Below, one piece after another: positions 7,009-17,033 of a DNA stretch of 64,000 nt. This DNA comes from an uncultured Clostridia bacterium. Lineage in GTDB: Bacteria; Bacillota; Clostridia; Lachnospirales; CAG-274. The translations under genes and the position numbers were made by a program. The notes below the pieces were generated by a model. That model saw nothing but the letters and a program-made list of their open reading frames with translations. It made no database searches and had not been told where the DNA came from. Each line of letters opens with the position of its first letter. The stretch's first letter is position 1. The stretch is from contig CALWLD010000001.1 of the NCBI GenBank assembly GCA_944381435.1, positions 62,001 through 126,000 of the forward strand, given 5' to 3'.

Positions 7009-10000
7009 ATGAAAGGAAAGATAAAAAATAGAACTTTAGCTAGTATGCTAACATTTACTATGATAGCTTCTTCTGTAAGTTTGCCGACAAATTTGGTTTT
7101 AGCAAAGGATATGGAAGATATTATTTCAAGCGAAGAAACATCAAGTGAAGAAAAATCAAGCGAAGAGATATCAAGTGAAGAAACATCAAGCGAAGAAACA
7201 TCAAGCGAAGAAACATCAAGTGAAGAAACATCAAGCGAAGAGATATCAGGCGAAGAAACATCAAGCGAAGAGATATCAGGCGAAGAAACATCGAGCGAAG
7301 AGATATCAGGCGAAGAAACATCAAGTGAAGAGATATCAGGTGAAGAAACATCAAGTGAAGAGATATCAGGTGAAGAAACATCAAGCGAAGAGATATCAGG
7401 TGAAGAAACATCAAGCGAAGAGATATCAGGTGAAGAAACATCAAGCGAAGAGATATCAAGCGAAGCAGTATCAAGTGAAGAGGTATCAAGTGAAGAGGTA
7501 TCAAAAGATAAAGAGATTCAAGAGTTAGCTAATAATGAAGGTCACTTTATTTTTGAAAACGGTGTTATTACTGGCTACGATTCTCGTATACCTTCAATAG
7601 GAGAGCTTGTAATACCTGTTCAAATAATGGGTAAAGATGTAACTAGCATTGCCGATAATGCTTTTACAGGTAGAAACATTACAAAGTTAACTTTTGCAGA
7701 AGGAAGCAAAGTAACATCTATTGGAGAAAACGCTTTTGCTAACAACCCAATAGAAGGAAGCGTTAATATACCAAGCAGTGTAAAAACTATAGGTGTAGGA
7801 GCTTTTAAAGGTTGCTCTAAAATAACAAGCGTTACAATACTAGAAGGTGTAACTTTTGAAGAAAATGGAAATGGAACAAGTTCAGCATTTGAAGGGTGTA
7901 CATCTTTAGCACAGGTAACATTACCTAATAGTATGACTAAGATACCAGGAAGTATATTTAGAAATTGTAGCTTAACAGAAATAAATATACCTGCTAGCGT
8001 AAGATCTATAGGATCATATGCTTTTTATGGAAATAAAATTGAACAACTAAATATACCTGCTAGCGTAAGATCTATAGGATCATATGCTTTTTATGGAAAT
8101 AGCATTGAAGAAATTGTAATACCAGAGACTGTAACTAATTTAGGTACAGGGGTATTTTCTTACAATAATAGCCTTACAAAAGCAACATTACCTAACAATA
8201 TGACAGTTATACCAGATAATTTATTTGCACATTGTAGTAATTTAACAGATGTAAATATACCAAATAATGTAACTAAAATAGGAAGTAGTGCATTTAATGG
8301 TTGTAATTTACAAGGTAAGCTAACATTATCTGATAATGTTATAGAATTAGGAAGTAATGCTTTTAATGGAAACAAAAAATTAACAGAGGTGGAGATAGGC
8401 TCTGGGATACAAAAACTAGGTTATAGAGTTTTTGATGAATATGTTAAAAAGATAACTATAGATAAAAATAAACCTTTAAAATATGGCGATAGCTATTATG
8501 ATGATTGGTATGCAACTTTATGGAATACAAGTGGAGTACCAACTGTATTATGGAAAGATACTGTTGAAACTGATGAATGGATATTAGATGCTGATGGATA
8601 TTTATCTAAATATAAAGGTACATCTAAAGAAAATTTAGAAATACCAAGCCAGATAAATAATATACAGGTAAAATATATAGGAAAAGAATTATTTAAGTTT
8701 GAATATGGTATAAAAAATGTAACAATACCAGAAGGTGTATTAGATATAAGAAGTTATGTTTTCAGCTATTGTTATGACTTAGAAACAGTTACAATGCCTA
8801 ACAGCATAACAGAAATTAAAGGGCGATATGTTTTTATGAATACAGATAAATTAGAAACAGTTAAGTTACCTGAAAATCTTACATCTATACCAAGCGGTAT
8901 GTTCTTTATTTCAGGTTTACAATATATAACACTTCCTGATAGCATTAAAAAACTAGAATCTCAATCTTTTAGTAACTGTAGAAACTTAAAAGAACTTATT
9001 TTACCAGAAGGCGTAGAAAAAGTAATAAGTATAAATAATACAGGCATAGAAAGGTTAAATATACCTTCTACAGTAAAAGAAATTGCAAGTTTAGATGGTA
9101 TAAAAGAAGTTTATTTGCCACATCACGAAGTAGACAGCATAAGGAATGCTCCTTGGGGTGCAGAGACTATATATTGGAAAGGTGTTCATAACAACGGTGA
9201 GTTTATCTTTACACAAACAGGTAGGATAGAAAAATATATAGGTACAGGTGAAATAGTAACTGTTCCTAGTCAATTAAAAATACCAGGAAGTGAAGAAACT
9301 GTTAATATAACATCTATAGCTTCTGAAGCTTTTTATAAATCCAATATAAAAGAAGTTACAATAGAAGAGGGCATAAAAACAATAGGAAGTAAAGCTTTTG
9401 CAGAATGCCCTAATTTAACAACTGTTAAACTTCCTGAAGGGTTAACAGATTTAGGTGATAAAAATGTATATGTTTCTTTTTATGGTGTATTTTATGGATG
9501 CAATAATTTAGAAAGTGTTAATTTGCCTAGCACCTTATCTTATATAGCTACAGGTACATTTGCAAAGTGTAATTTATCTGGTGAAATAGTTATTCCAGAA
9601 GGCGTAGAAAAAATAGGTATTTTAGCATTTCAAAACAATAAAAATATAACAAAAGTTATAGTACCTAGCTCTTGTAAAATAATAGAAGAGGGGCCTTTTG
9701 AAGGTTGCACTAGCTTAGAAGAAGTAGTTTTACAAGAAGGTTTACAAGAAATCGGAAGAAAATTTGTTAACAATACAGCTGTAAAAAGTATCACTATACC
9801 TAGCAGTGTTGAAAAATTAGATTCTACATTCTTAGGAAATAATGTTATAGAAGAAGTAATATTATTAGAAGATGAAAATCACCCAAGTAGCCTTAAAGCG
9901 TTATGGTCAACATTTGCAGAAACTACTAACCTAAAAACAGTTACGATACCTTCTACAGTAACTACTATGATAGGAAATGGTAATGAATATTATGGTAATA

Positions 10001-13000
10001 ATGTATTCTCAAATAGTGGTGTTGAAAAAATAATGGTTAATCAAGATTATAATACATCTCCTTTAAGAAATAGTCAGCCTTGGGGTGCTAAAGAAGGAAC
10101 AAAGGTATATTTCAAAGGCAAAATACCAGCGATGAAAACAACAAAAATGGTAAGAACAGATGCTAATAATTTTGATATATCTATAAATTATACAGCACCT
10201 GATGATACTGCTATTATAAAAACTAAAGATTACCATAAAAATACAGAAAATACTACGCTTATAAATCCTAAAAATAATGAAACAAGAGATTATCAAATAA
10301 CACTTGATAATCTTAACAACATAAATACTAATGAATATATTTATGGTGCTTTCATAAAACCTGTTGACAGAAATATGCAAGAACAGCCAGGAGAAACACA
10401 TCATAAAGTTAAACTAACAGGCTTTGTAAGCTATGTAGATAATGATGGTAACCATTTATCTAAAGATGGAATAAGTGTTGATACTAAAAGATATACAGAG
10501 GGTAGATATACTATTGCATATAGCTTATCAGATGAAAACTTTTTAGGCTGGGCAACAAAACCTAACTCTACAAAAGTAGAATATGTAAAAGGTCAAGAAG
10601 TTCAATTTGATGCTAATACAAGAAACTTAAACCTTTACCCTGTTTATGGTAATAAATTAACTTTAACAGACGGTGTAAAAAATTATCATAGCGAATATTA
10701 TGAAACAGGTTCTACAGTAGATTTAAACAGATTACAAACTACTGAAAAACCATCAAAAGAAGGTTATAAATTTTTAGGTTGGAGCGAAAATAAAAATGCT
10801 ACAGAACCTATTACAAGCATTAGCTTAGATGCAGATAAAACATTGTATCCTGTTTTTGAAAAGTTACCTATATTAACACTTAATTTTAATGATGGTATTA
10901 CATCAAATGAAACAATAGTATCAGATGATAACTATATAGTAGATATAAGTAATCATCAAAACCCAACTAGAACAGGTTATACATTTGATGGTTGGTATGA
11001 TGGTAATAACAAAATAACAGGAAATACTGTTACTTTAACTAAAGGTACAGATAAAACTATCACTGCTAAATGGATAGAAAACACTGTAACTATTAACTTT
11101 GATGCACAAGGCGGTAAAGTTGATAACAGTACTTTAGATAAAAAGTACAACGAAAGCTTTATCTTACCTACACCAACAAGAATAGGTTATACATTTGCTG
11201 GTTGGTACACTATGCCACAAGGTGCAGGAACACAAGTAGGAAATAGTGATAAATTATGGGAAGTAGTATCAAACGATGATAGCATAACTTTATATGCTAA
11301 ATGGATTGTAAATGAAGCAACTATTAACTACTATACAAATGGTGGAGAAATAGTAACTTTAACTAGGTTACTTGCTAGAAATGCTGAAACACCAAATTTT
11401 GAAGAGACAGTAGAATTTGATAGCGTTTATACTTTAAAATCTGCTACAAAAGCAGGTCATTCATTTACTAACTGGACTACGAAAGACGGTACAGTTGTAA
11501 CAGAAGATAATTTATGGACGTTATTTGATGAAACTTTAACTCTTGACTTATACGCAAACTATGATGCTTTAAGCTATGAGGTAACTTATGATGTAAACGG
11601 AGGTAACCCTCTTAAAAATGATAAAACAGAAGTTACTTATGGACAAAATTATCAATTAGAAGTTCCAACAAGAACAGGTTACACATTTGATGGTTGGTAT
11701 AATGGTGATGACAAGATAGAAACAACAGGTACTTGGAACACTGTAGGCAATGTAAATGTTGTTGCTAAATGGACAGCTAACACTTATACTGTAACTTATG
11801 ATGCAGATGGTGGTAGTTTATCTGGTAATAGCACAATAAATGTAACATATGATGCTGAATATACATTAGAAGAACCAACAAAAACAGGTTATACATTTGA
11901 AGGTTGGTATAATGGTGATGACAAGATAGAAACAACAGGTACTTGGAACATTACAAGCAATGTAAATGTTGTTGCTAAATGGACAGCTAACACTTATACT
12001 GTAACTTATAATGCAGATGGTGGTAACCTATCTGGTGATAATACAATAAAAGTAACATATGATTCTAGCTATACATTAGAAGAACCAACAAAAACAGGTT
12101 ATACATTTGGCGGTTGGTATAGAGATACAGTACAAGATGGAAATCAAATATCTACAACAGGTACTTGGAACATTACAAGCGATGTAAATCTTATTGCTAA
12201 ATGGACACCTAATACTTATACTGTAACTTATAATGTAAACACAGGTGATGAGCTTAATCCAAATACAATAAAAGTTACTTATGATGCTGAATATACATTA
12301 GCAGAGCCAACTAAAGAAGGTTATATATTTGCAGGTTGGTATAATGGTACTATCCAAAAAGGTAATGAAATACCTACAGAAGGTACTTGGACTATACCAA
12401 ATGATGTAACATTAGTTGCTAGTTGGAGCAAAGAAAAATATACTGTAACTTATGATGTAAACGATGGAATAGAACTTGATAATAATACACAACAAGTAGA
12501 ATTTGATAGTGATTACACATTAGCTACACCACAAAGAATAGGATACAAATTTGTAAACTGGACTTATAATGGTACAGAAATACCTCAAAATGGCAAATGG
12601 AATATAGCTGAAAATGTAACATTAACAGCTAATTGGGAAGCAAAACCAGTTACTATAAACTATTATGATGATGGAAAAGTTTTAGAAAATGGAACACAAA
12701 ATGTTTCATTTGACGAAAAAATAGATATATTAAACCCAACTAAACAAGGCTATACATTTGCTGGTTGGAGAACAGTTGATGGTAAACAAGTTTTAGATTA
12801 TCTATGGAACGAAAATATATGGACACTAGAAAACACAAAAGAAGATAAATTAATTATAAACTTATATGCAAGCTGGGTAACAGAAGATGCTACTATAAAC
12901 TTTAATGCAAATGGTGGAACAATAGAAGATTTAGAAAAACTACAAGGTAACCCAGATTATAAAGAAATAGTAGAATTTAATAGTGTTTATGTGTTACCAC

Positions 13001-14037
13001 AACCAAGCAAAACAGGATATACATTTAAAGGTTGGTACAAAACATCAAGCTTTGAAGAAGATAGCAAAATAACAAATTATAGCTTATGGAAAAACTTTGA
13101 TGAAAACTTAAATATAACATTATATGCTAAATTTGAGGCTAACACATACAAAGTATCTTACACAGGCTATGAAGCTAAAAATCATACAGTTGTATATGAT
13201 AGGGAATATAGCTTATACAAACCATCAAGAGACGGCTATACATTTAAAGGTTGGAAAGATGAACAAGGCAATAAAGTTGAAAATACAGGTAAATGGAAGA
13301 CAGCAAAAGATGTAACTTTAAGAGCCATTTGGGAAGAAATACCAACTACAACAACAGAAACCCCAACAGAAACAACAAGCTTAATAGACCCATCTGAAAG
13401 TACAACTATAACAACAGAAAGACCAACAGAAAGTACCACAGAAGGTGGAACAGAAACAACAACAAATACAACAAATACAACAAATACAACAGAAGCTAGC
13501 ACAGAAGGAACAAGTGAAACAAGTACAGAAGCTACAACAAGAGAAATGACAACAGAGGCTAGCACAGAAGAAACTACTATAACACAAACAGAAAATAATA
13601 CAGAAACAACTGTTATAGAAGACAACACAGAAGAAACAACAGATGATACAGATAATATAATAGAAAATGTAAATAACAATAACGGTGGAGACGGTGGAGA
13701 AAGGGTATATCAATATGGTAACCTAGAAGAAATAACACCAGAATACGAAGAGCTAGCAAGGCAAGCTATACAAAACATAGAGGTAGATACGGAAAATATA
13801 AATAATACAGTTGATAGTGTATTAGAAAACGTAACAGAAAATGGTAATAAAATAAACGAAAAACGATTAACAGAAAAACCAGCCTTTGGTTTTGGCGAAG
13901 CTATGAATACAAGCTTATTAGTTTTATTACTTCTATTATTAATCTTATTAGTTATTGTATATGTTGTTAAAAAACAAATATTTGATAAAGAAAAAGCAAA
14001 AGAAGAAAAAGATGATGACGTATCTTTAAAATTATAA
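7009..14037 (+). CDS. Giant surface protein: Ser/Glu repeats, BspA-type LRRs, InlB-type B repeats, membrane anchor
   Basis: 2342 residues. The start is the ATG at 7009, 8 nt after AAGGAGG; an upstream in-frame start at 6976 would include the SD. Domains in order: signal peptide (1 to about 33); Ser/Glu repeats (about 36-170, see repeat entry); BspA-like LRR_5 repeats (about 178-1035, units such as VTSIGENAFANNPI and IPSSVKTIG); a linker; then about a dozen InlB-type B repeats (about 1145-2110, hallmark PTKTGYTFEGWYNGDDK and VVAKWT); a Thr-rich stalk (about 2110-2215); a helix of 18-20 Leu/Ile/Val residues (about 2302-2321) and a charged cytoplasmic tail. No LPXTG motif was found, so anchoring seems to be by the membrane helix. 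Proteins of this design bind host or neighbour-cell surfaces. The ligand is unknown. Confidence 0.88.
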   Translation: MKGKIKNRTLASMLTFTMIASSVSLPTNLVLAKDMEDIISSEETSSEEKSSEEISSEETSSEETSSEETSSEETSSEEISGEETSSEEISGEETSSEEISGEETSSEEISGEETSSEEISGEETSSEEISGEETSSEEISGEETSSEEISSEAVSSEEVSSEEVSKDKEIQELANNEGHFIFENGVITGYDSRIPSIGELVIPVQIMGKDVTSIADNAFTGRNITKLTFAEGSKVTSIGENAFANNPIEGSVNIPSSVKTIGVGAFKGCSKITSVTILEGVTFEENGNGTSSAFEGCTSLAQVTLPNSMTKIPGSIFRNCSLTEINIPASVRSIGSYAFYGNKIEQLNIPASVRSIGSYAFYGNSIEEIVIPETVTNLGTGVFSYNNSLTKATLPNNMTVIPDNLFAHCSNLTDVNIPNNVTKIGSSAFNGCNLQGKLTLSDNVIELGSNAFNGNKKLTEVEIGSGIQKLGYRVFDEYVKKITIDKNKPLKYGDSYYDDWYATLWNTSGVPTVLWKDTVETDEWILDADGYLSKYKGTSKENLEIPSQINNIQVKYIGKELFKFEYGIKNVTIPEGVLDIRSYVFSYCYDLETVTMPNSITEIKGRYVFMNTDKLETVKLPENLTSIPSGMFFISGLQYITLPDSIKKLESQSFSNCRNLKELILPEGVEKVISINNTGIERLNIPSTVKEIASLDGIKEVYLPHHEVDSIRNAPWGAETIYWKGVHNNGEFIFTQTGRIEKYIGTGEIVTVPSQLKIPGSEETVNITSIASEAFYKSNIKEVTIEEGIKTIGSKAFAECPNLTTVKLPEGLTDLGDKNVYVSFYGVFYGCNNLESVNLPSTLSYIATGTFAKCNLSGEIVIPEGVEKIGILAFQNNKNITKVIVPSSCKIIEEGPFEGCTSLEEVVLQEGLQEIGRKFVNNTAVKSITIPSSVEKLDSTFLGNNVIEEVILLEDENHPSSLKALWSTFAETTNLKTVTIPSTVTTMIGNGNEYYGNNVFSNSGVEKIMVNQDYNTSPLRNSQPWGAKEGTKVYFKGKIPAMKTTKMVRTDANNFDISINYTAPDDTAIIKTKDYHKNTENTTLINPKNNETRDYQITLDNLNNINTNEYIYGAFIKPVDRNMQEQPGETHHKVKLTGFVSYVDNDGNHLSKDGISVDTKRYTEGRYTIAYSLSDENFLGWATKPNSTKVEYVKGQEVQFDANTRNLNLYPVYGNKLTLTDGVKNYHSEYYETGSTVDLNRLQTTEKPSKEGYKFLGWSENKNATEPITSISLDADKTLYPVFEKLPILTLNFNDGITSNETIVSDDNYIVDISNHQNPTRTGYTFDGWYDGNNKITGNTVTLTKGTDKTITAKWIENTVTINFDAQGGKVDNSTLDKKYNESFILPTPTRIGYTFAGWYTMPQGAGTQVGNSDKLWEVVSNDDSITLYAKWIVNEATINYYTNGGEIVTLTRLLARNAETPNFEETVEFDSVYTLKSATKAGHSFTNWTTKDGTVVTEDNLWTLFDETLTLDLYANYDALSYEVTYDVNGGNPLKNDKTEVTYGQNYQLEVPTRTGYTFDGWYNGDDKIETTGTWNTVGNVNVVAKWTANTYTVTYDADGGSLSGNSTINVTYDAEYTLEEPTKTGYTFEGWYNGDDKIETTGTWNITSNVNVVAKWTANTYTVTYNADGGNLSGDNTIKVTYDSSYTLEEPTKTGYTFGGWYRDTVQDGNQISTTGTWNITSDVNLIAKWTPNTYTVTYNVNTGDELNPNTIKVTYDAEYTLAEPTKEGYIFAGWYNGTIQKGNEIPTEGTWTIPNDVTLVASWSKEKYTVTYDVNDGIELDNNTQQVEFDSDYTLATPQRIGYKFVNWTYNGTEIPQNGKWNIAENVTLTANWEAKPVTINYYDDGKVLENGTQNVSFDEKIDILNPTKQGYTFAGWRTVDGKQVLDYLWNENIWTLENTKEDKLIINLYASWVTEDATINFNANGGTIEDLEKLQGNPDYKEIVEFNSVYVLPQPSKTGYTFKGWYKTSSFEEDSKITNYSLWKNFDENLNITLYAKFEANTYKVSYTGYEAKNHTVVYDREYSLYKPSRDGYTFKGWKDEQGNKVENTGKWKTAKDVTLRAIWEEIPTTTTETPTETTSLIDPSESTTITTERPTESTTEGGTETTTNTTNTTNTTEASTEGTSETSTEATTREMTTEASTEETTITQTENNTETTVIEDNTEETTDDTDNIIENVNNNNGGDGGERVYQYGNLEEITPEYEELARQAIQNIEVDTENINNTVDSVLENVTENGNKINEKRLTEKPAFGFGEAMNTSLLVLLLLLLILLVIVYVVKKQIFDKEKAKEEKDDDVSLKL
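7231..7440 (+). repeat. 30-bp coding minisatellite
   Basis: Seven consecutive 30-bp units encode SSEEISGEET; an eighth degenerates after 7441. Units differ almost only by silent changes (AGC/AGT, GGC/GGT). The preceding 7138-7230 uses half-units of 15 bp (SSEET). The array can change length by whole codons without breaking the frame. Confidence 0.9.
7982..8100 (+). repeat. Exact 53-bp direct repeat inside the LRR region
   Basis: 7982-8034 and 8048-8100 are identical, with a 66-bp period equal to one 22-residue repeat (IPASVRSIGSYAFYGN twice). Silent sites also match, which points to recent duplication or gene conversion of one LRR unit. Confidence 0.85.
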
Positions 14038-14073
14038 AAGATTAAGTTATATCTTATAAGTATAATAACAAAT

Positions 14074-14102
14074 AAAAAGCGTGGATTAATTCCACGCTTT
14101 TT
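14074..14102. terminator. Terminator after the surface-protein gene
   Basis: Stem AAAAAGCGTGG / CCACGCTTTTT with a 7-nt loop. The same stem sequence recurs at 15642-15669. Confidence 0.85.
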
Positions 14103-14118
14103 ATTGTATACAGAATAT

Positions 14119-14135
14119 CACCTGTTATACAGGTG
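14119..14135 (+). mobile_element. Possible left-end hairpin of an IS200/IS605-type element
   Basis: CACCTG-ttata-CAGGTG forms a perfect 6-bp stem about 100 bp before the tnpA remnant. IS200-type elements carry such subterminal hairpins recognised by TnpA. Assignment rests on position only. Confidence 0.35.
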
Positions 14136-14233
14136 GTTCCAAAAAGGCTGTGCCTATGAGTAGAAAAAAATAACCTCCTATTGTAAAATACATATGGGTT
14201 ATAGGCCATATAAAAACAAAGGAGGTATCCAAA

Positions 14234-14400
14234 ATAGATAATAATAGTTTAGCATATACAAAGTGGAATTTCAAATATCACATAGTATTCGCATCAAAAT
14301 ATATGAGAAAAGCAATATATGGAAAAATAAAAGAAGATATAGGAAAATATTAAGAAAATTATGTGAACAAAAAGATGTGAAACAATAGAAACTTAAGCTT
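14234..14400 (+). pseudogene. tnpA: IS200/IS605-family TnpA remnant
   Basis: After an intact GGAGG at 14221-14225, the frame reads DNNSLAYTKWNFKYHIVFAS and continues to IKEDIGKY, the N-terminus of Y1 (HUH) transposases of the IS200 type. The expected start ATG is ATA (14234-14236). A 1-nt loss near 14350 creates TAA at 14351-14353; the next frame continues RKLCEQKDVK, again matching the family, before a further stop. The HUH motif and the catalytic tyrosine are gone. The rest of the gene is replaced by an unrelated IS30-type fragment. Non-functional. Confidence 0.8.
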
Positions 14401-14429
14401 ATAAATATCAATATAGTTGAATATTTAGT

Positions 14430-14713
14430 GAAAAAATTAAAATTATAACGTTAGATAATAGATTTGAATTTATAAATGCTAAAGGCATATAAGATTTAGA
14501 GGTATATGATGTATACTATACTAATAGTTATTGTTTTTATGAGTGTGGTAGTAATTAAGAAATATAAATAACTTTATTAGGCTATTTATACCAAAAGGAA
14601 CTGATATAAGTAAAATAAATAGCAATAATATTAAATAAATATAAAAATTTATAAATGAATATCTAAAAGTTATGTTTGGCGGTAAAAATAGTAATGAAAT
14701 ATATAGCTTAATC
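14430..14713 (+). pseudogene. IS30-family transposase C-terminal remnant
   Basis: Three frames must be joined. ITLDNRFEF near 14445 corresponds to the second catalytic Asp region of the DDE core (TLDNGKEF in the family). VYDVYYTNSY follows, then about 14580-14625 reads RLFIPKGTDISKIN, the conserved IPKGTDFS block of IS30 transposases. The tail NEYLKVMFGGKNSNEIYSL matches the C-terminal NNRPRKxLGxKTPNE region. Multiple stops and frameshifts make it dead. No N-terminal half and no terminal repeats were seen, so this is an old, partly deleted copy. Confidence 0.7.
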
Positions 14714-14796
14714 ATTAAAAATATGTAAAATATAAATTTTTAAAATACTATAACTTATACCTATAATTTATACATTTAATATAAAAAATGGAAATA

Positions 14797-14824
14797 TTGA
14801 CTAAAATATAAAAAATGATATAAT
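14797..14824 (+). promoter_or_regulatory. SigmaA-type promoter of the SDR gene
   Basis: TTGACT at 14797-14802, 16-bp spacer, TATAAT at 14819-14824. Confidence 0.55.
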
Positions 14825-14868
14825 TATTTTATAAAAATATTAAATAACCTTAGGAGTTGATAATTTTT

Positions 14869-15594
14869 ATGGAAAGAGTAGTAATTACTGGCGGTGCATC
14901 TGGTATTGGTAAATTTTTAACAGAAGGATTTGCAGATAAAGGTTATGAAGTCTTTGTTCTTGATATTGTAAATAAAGACTTTTCTAAAAATAATATACAT
15001 TGTTTTAACGTGGATTTAAAAAATGAACAAGAAATACATAAGTGCTTTGAAACTATCAAAAATGAATTTGGTGTAATTCATATTTTAATAAATAATGGAG
15101 CTATTAGTAAATTTCATAAATCAATTGATAAAATTACTATTGAGGAATTTGACCAAGTTATTGACACTAACCTTCGTGGAGCTTTTATATGTTGTAAAGA
15201 ATTTATTGAAAAAAATAAAAGTGCTGAATATGGGAGAATTATAAACATTGCTTCTACACGTTTTCATCAAAATGAACCTAACTGGGAAGCTTATGGAGCT
15301 TCAAAAGGTGGAATAATTTCACTTACAAACAGTCTTTGTGTATCACTAAGTAACACAGGTATTACTGTAAATGCAATAAGCCCTGGTTGGATTCAAGTTG
15401 AAAATTATGAAGATTTAACTGATAATGACCATAAACAACACCCTTCAGGTAGGGTTGGAAAACCATTAGATATTGTTAATGCTTGTTTATTTTTATGTGA
15501 TAAAAATAATGATTTTATAAATGGTGCTAATTTAATTATTGATGGTGGTATGACTAAAAAAATGATTTATGAAGAAACCTTTGATTTTAATTAG
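14869..15594 (+). CDS. Short-chain dehydrogenase/reductase (SDR), classical type
   Basis: 241 residues, typical for classical SDRs. The ATG at 14869 follows AGGAG by about 12 nt; an in-frame TTG at 14857 abuts the SD and is unlikely. Rossmann motif TGGASGIG (7-14), Asp32 at the end of beta-2 (suggests NAD(H)), NNGA at 75-78, and the catalytic tetrad Asn101, Ser129, Tyr142, Lys146 (YGASK). The C-terminal block has SPGWI and the closing INGANLIIDGG. The enzyme should oxidise or reduce an alcohol/carbonyl group; the substrate is unknown. It stands alone beside IS remnants between two near-identical terminators, which hints at acquisition, but codon use resembles its neighbours. Confidence 0.88.
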   Translation: MERVVITGGASGIGKFLTEGFADKGYEVFVLDIVNKDFSKNNIHCFNVDLKNEQEIHKCFETIKNEFGVIHILINNGAISKFHKSIDKITIEEFDQVIDTNLRGAFICCKEFIEKNKSAEYGRIINIASTRFHQNEPNWEAYGASKGGIISLTNSLCVSLSNTGITVNAISPGWIQVENYEDLTDNDHKQHPSGRVGKPLDIVNACLFLCDKNNDFINGANLIIDGGMTKKMIYEETFDFN

Positions 15595-15641
15595 CAACTA
15601 TTTTAAATAAAATATAATTTCTCTATTATAGAATTAAAAAT

Positions 15642-15669
15642 AAAAAGCGTGGAGTTATCCACGCTTTTT
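15642..15669. terminator. Bidirectional terminator between the SDR gene and glnA
   Basis: Stem AAAAAGCGTGG / CCACGCTTTTT, 6-nt loop, A/T tracts on both sides. The stem is identical to that at 14074-14102. Confidence 0.85.
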
Positions 15670-15677
15670 ATTTTTAA

Positions 15678-17009
15678 TTAATATATAGTCATATATCTTT
15701 CTAACTCCCAGTTAGAAACATAAGTTTTATAAGCATCCCATTCTTTTCTCTTACAAGCTCTATAAGATTTATAAGCGTGCTCACCTAAAACCTCTTTAAC
15801 CATTTTATCGTGTTTCATATAATATAAAGCTTCGTTTAATGTTTCTGGTAAGTTTTCTATACCTCTTGCTTCTCTTTCTTCTTTGCTCATTTCAAATAAA
15901 TTTTCATCTACGCTATCAGGACATTTTAAATTGCGTTTAATACCGTCAAGGCCTGCTGCAAGGCAAAGTGCTAAACAAAGGTAAGGGTTTGTTGTAGGGT
16001 CTGGGCTTCTAAGCTCTATCCTTGTTCCTACACCTCTGCTTGCAGGGATTCTAATAATATCTGTTCTGTTAGATGCACTCCAAGCTATATAACAAGGTGC
16101 TTCATATCCTGGAACAAGCCTTTTATAAGAATTTACAAGAGGGTTTGTAACAGCAGTGATACCTTTTACGTGTTCTAAAACACCAGCAATAAAGCTATAT
16201 GCTTCTTTGCTAAGACCTAGTTTATCGCTAGGGTCATAAAAAGCGTTTTTACCATCTTTAAATAAGCTCATATTAGTGTGCATACCAGAACCTGCTATAC
16301 CATATATAGGTTTTGGCATAAATGTTGCGTGTAAGCCATATTTTTGAGCTATAGTTTTAACAACCATTCTAAATGTTATAACGTTATCAGCAGTTGCTAA
16401 TGCACTATCGTATTTAAAATCTATTTCGTGCTGACCTGCTGCTACCTCGTGATGAGAAGCTTCTATCTCAAAGCCCATTTCTTCAAGGGTTAAACAAATA
16501 TCTCTTCTTGCGTTAGAGCCACTGTCTATAGGAGCTAAATCAAAATAACCTGCTCTATCGTTTGTTTCTGTAGTAGGGTGGCCATTTTCATCTACTTTAA
16601 ATAAGAAAAATTCAAGCTCGTTACCTACGTTAAAATCGTAGCCCATAGCTTTAGCCTCTTCTAAAGTTTTCTTTAAAATATAACGTGGGCAACCTTCAAA
16701 AGGTGTACCATCTGGTCTGTAAACATCACAGATAAAACGAGCAACTTTACCTGTTTGAGGACGCCAAGGGAAGATAACAAAAGTATCTAAATCAGGTTTT
16801 AAATACATATCAGATTCTTCTATTCTTGCAAAACCTTCAATAGATGAACCATCAAACATCATACCATCATTTAAGATTTTATCTAGCTGTGATGCTGTAA
16901 CTGCAATGTTTTTGAATTTACCTAAAACATCTGTAAATTGTAACCTAATAAACTTAACATCGTTTTCTTCAACGATTCTTTTAATATCTTCTTTGCTATA
17001 TTTTGCCAT
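15678..17009 (-). CDS. glnA: Glutamine synthetase, type I
   Basis: 443 residues. Start ATG at 17007-17009 with GGAGGG just upstream; an in-frame GTG 14 codons earlier would read through the SD. The enzyme makes glutamine from glutamate, ammonia and ATP as a dodecamer in the cytosol. Visible signatures: [11 protein letters not shown], the ExE metal ligands (GNELEFFLF), [34 protein letters not shown] and [15 protein letters not shown]. Length and lack of the extra segment place it with the GSI-alpha form of Firmicutes, which is feedback-regulated rather than adenylylated. The 5' leader contains a full copy of the two-hairpin repeat ending about 15 nt before the SD. No glnR gene is adjacent. Confidence 0.97.
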   Translation of the reverse strand: MAKYSKEDIKRIVEENDVKFIRLQFTDVLGKFKNIAVTASQLDKILNDGMMFDGSSIEGFARIEESDMYLKPDLDTFVIFPWRPQTGKVARFICDVYRPDGTPFEGCPRYILKKTLEEAKAMGYDFNVGNELEFFLFKVDENGHPTTETNDRAGYFDLAPIDSGSNARRDICLTLEEMGFEIEASHHEVAAGQHEIDFKYDSALATADNVITFRMVVKTIAQKYGLHATFMPKPIYGIAGSGMHTNMSLFKDGKNAFYDPSDKLGLSKEAYSFIAGVLEHVKGITAVTNPLVNSYKRLVPGYEAPCYIAWSASNRTDIIRIPASRGVGTRIELRSPDPTTNPYLCLALCLAAGLDGIKRNLKCPDSVDENLFEMSKEEREARGIENLPETLNEALYYMKHDKMVKEVLGEHAYKSYRACKRKEWDAYKTYVSNWELERYMTIY

Positions 17010-17033
17010 AACAAGCCCTCCATAATTTAAAAT

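Noticed and set aside
7231..7440. CRISPR-like array
   Set aside because: Units are contiguous without spacers, in frame and coding.
7121..7528. Long open frames on both strands over the Ser/Glu repeat
   Set aside because: They are shadows of the 30-bp repeat, which has no stops in several frames; no SD and a monotonous peptide.
10063..10404. Minus-strand 113-codon frame inside the surface-protein gene
   Set aside because: Opposite a clear coding frame, no SD, low-complexity hydrophobic peptide.
13236..13713. Two minus-strand open frames opposite the Thr-rich stalk
   Set aside because: They result from ACA/GAA-rich codons on the coding strand; no SD, low-complexity Val/Ser or Cys/Phe peptides.
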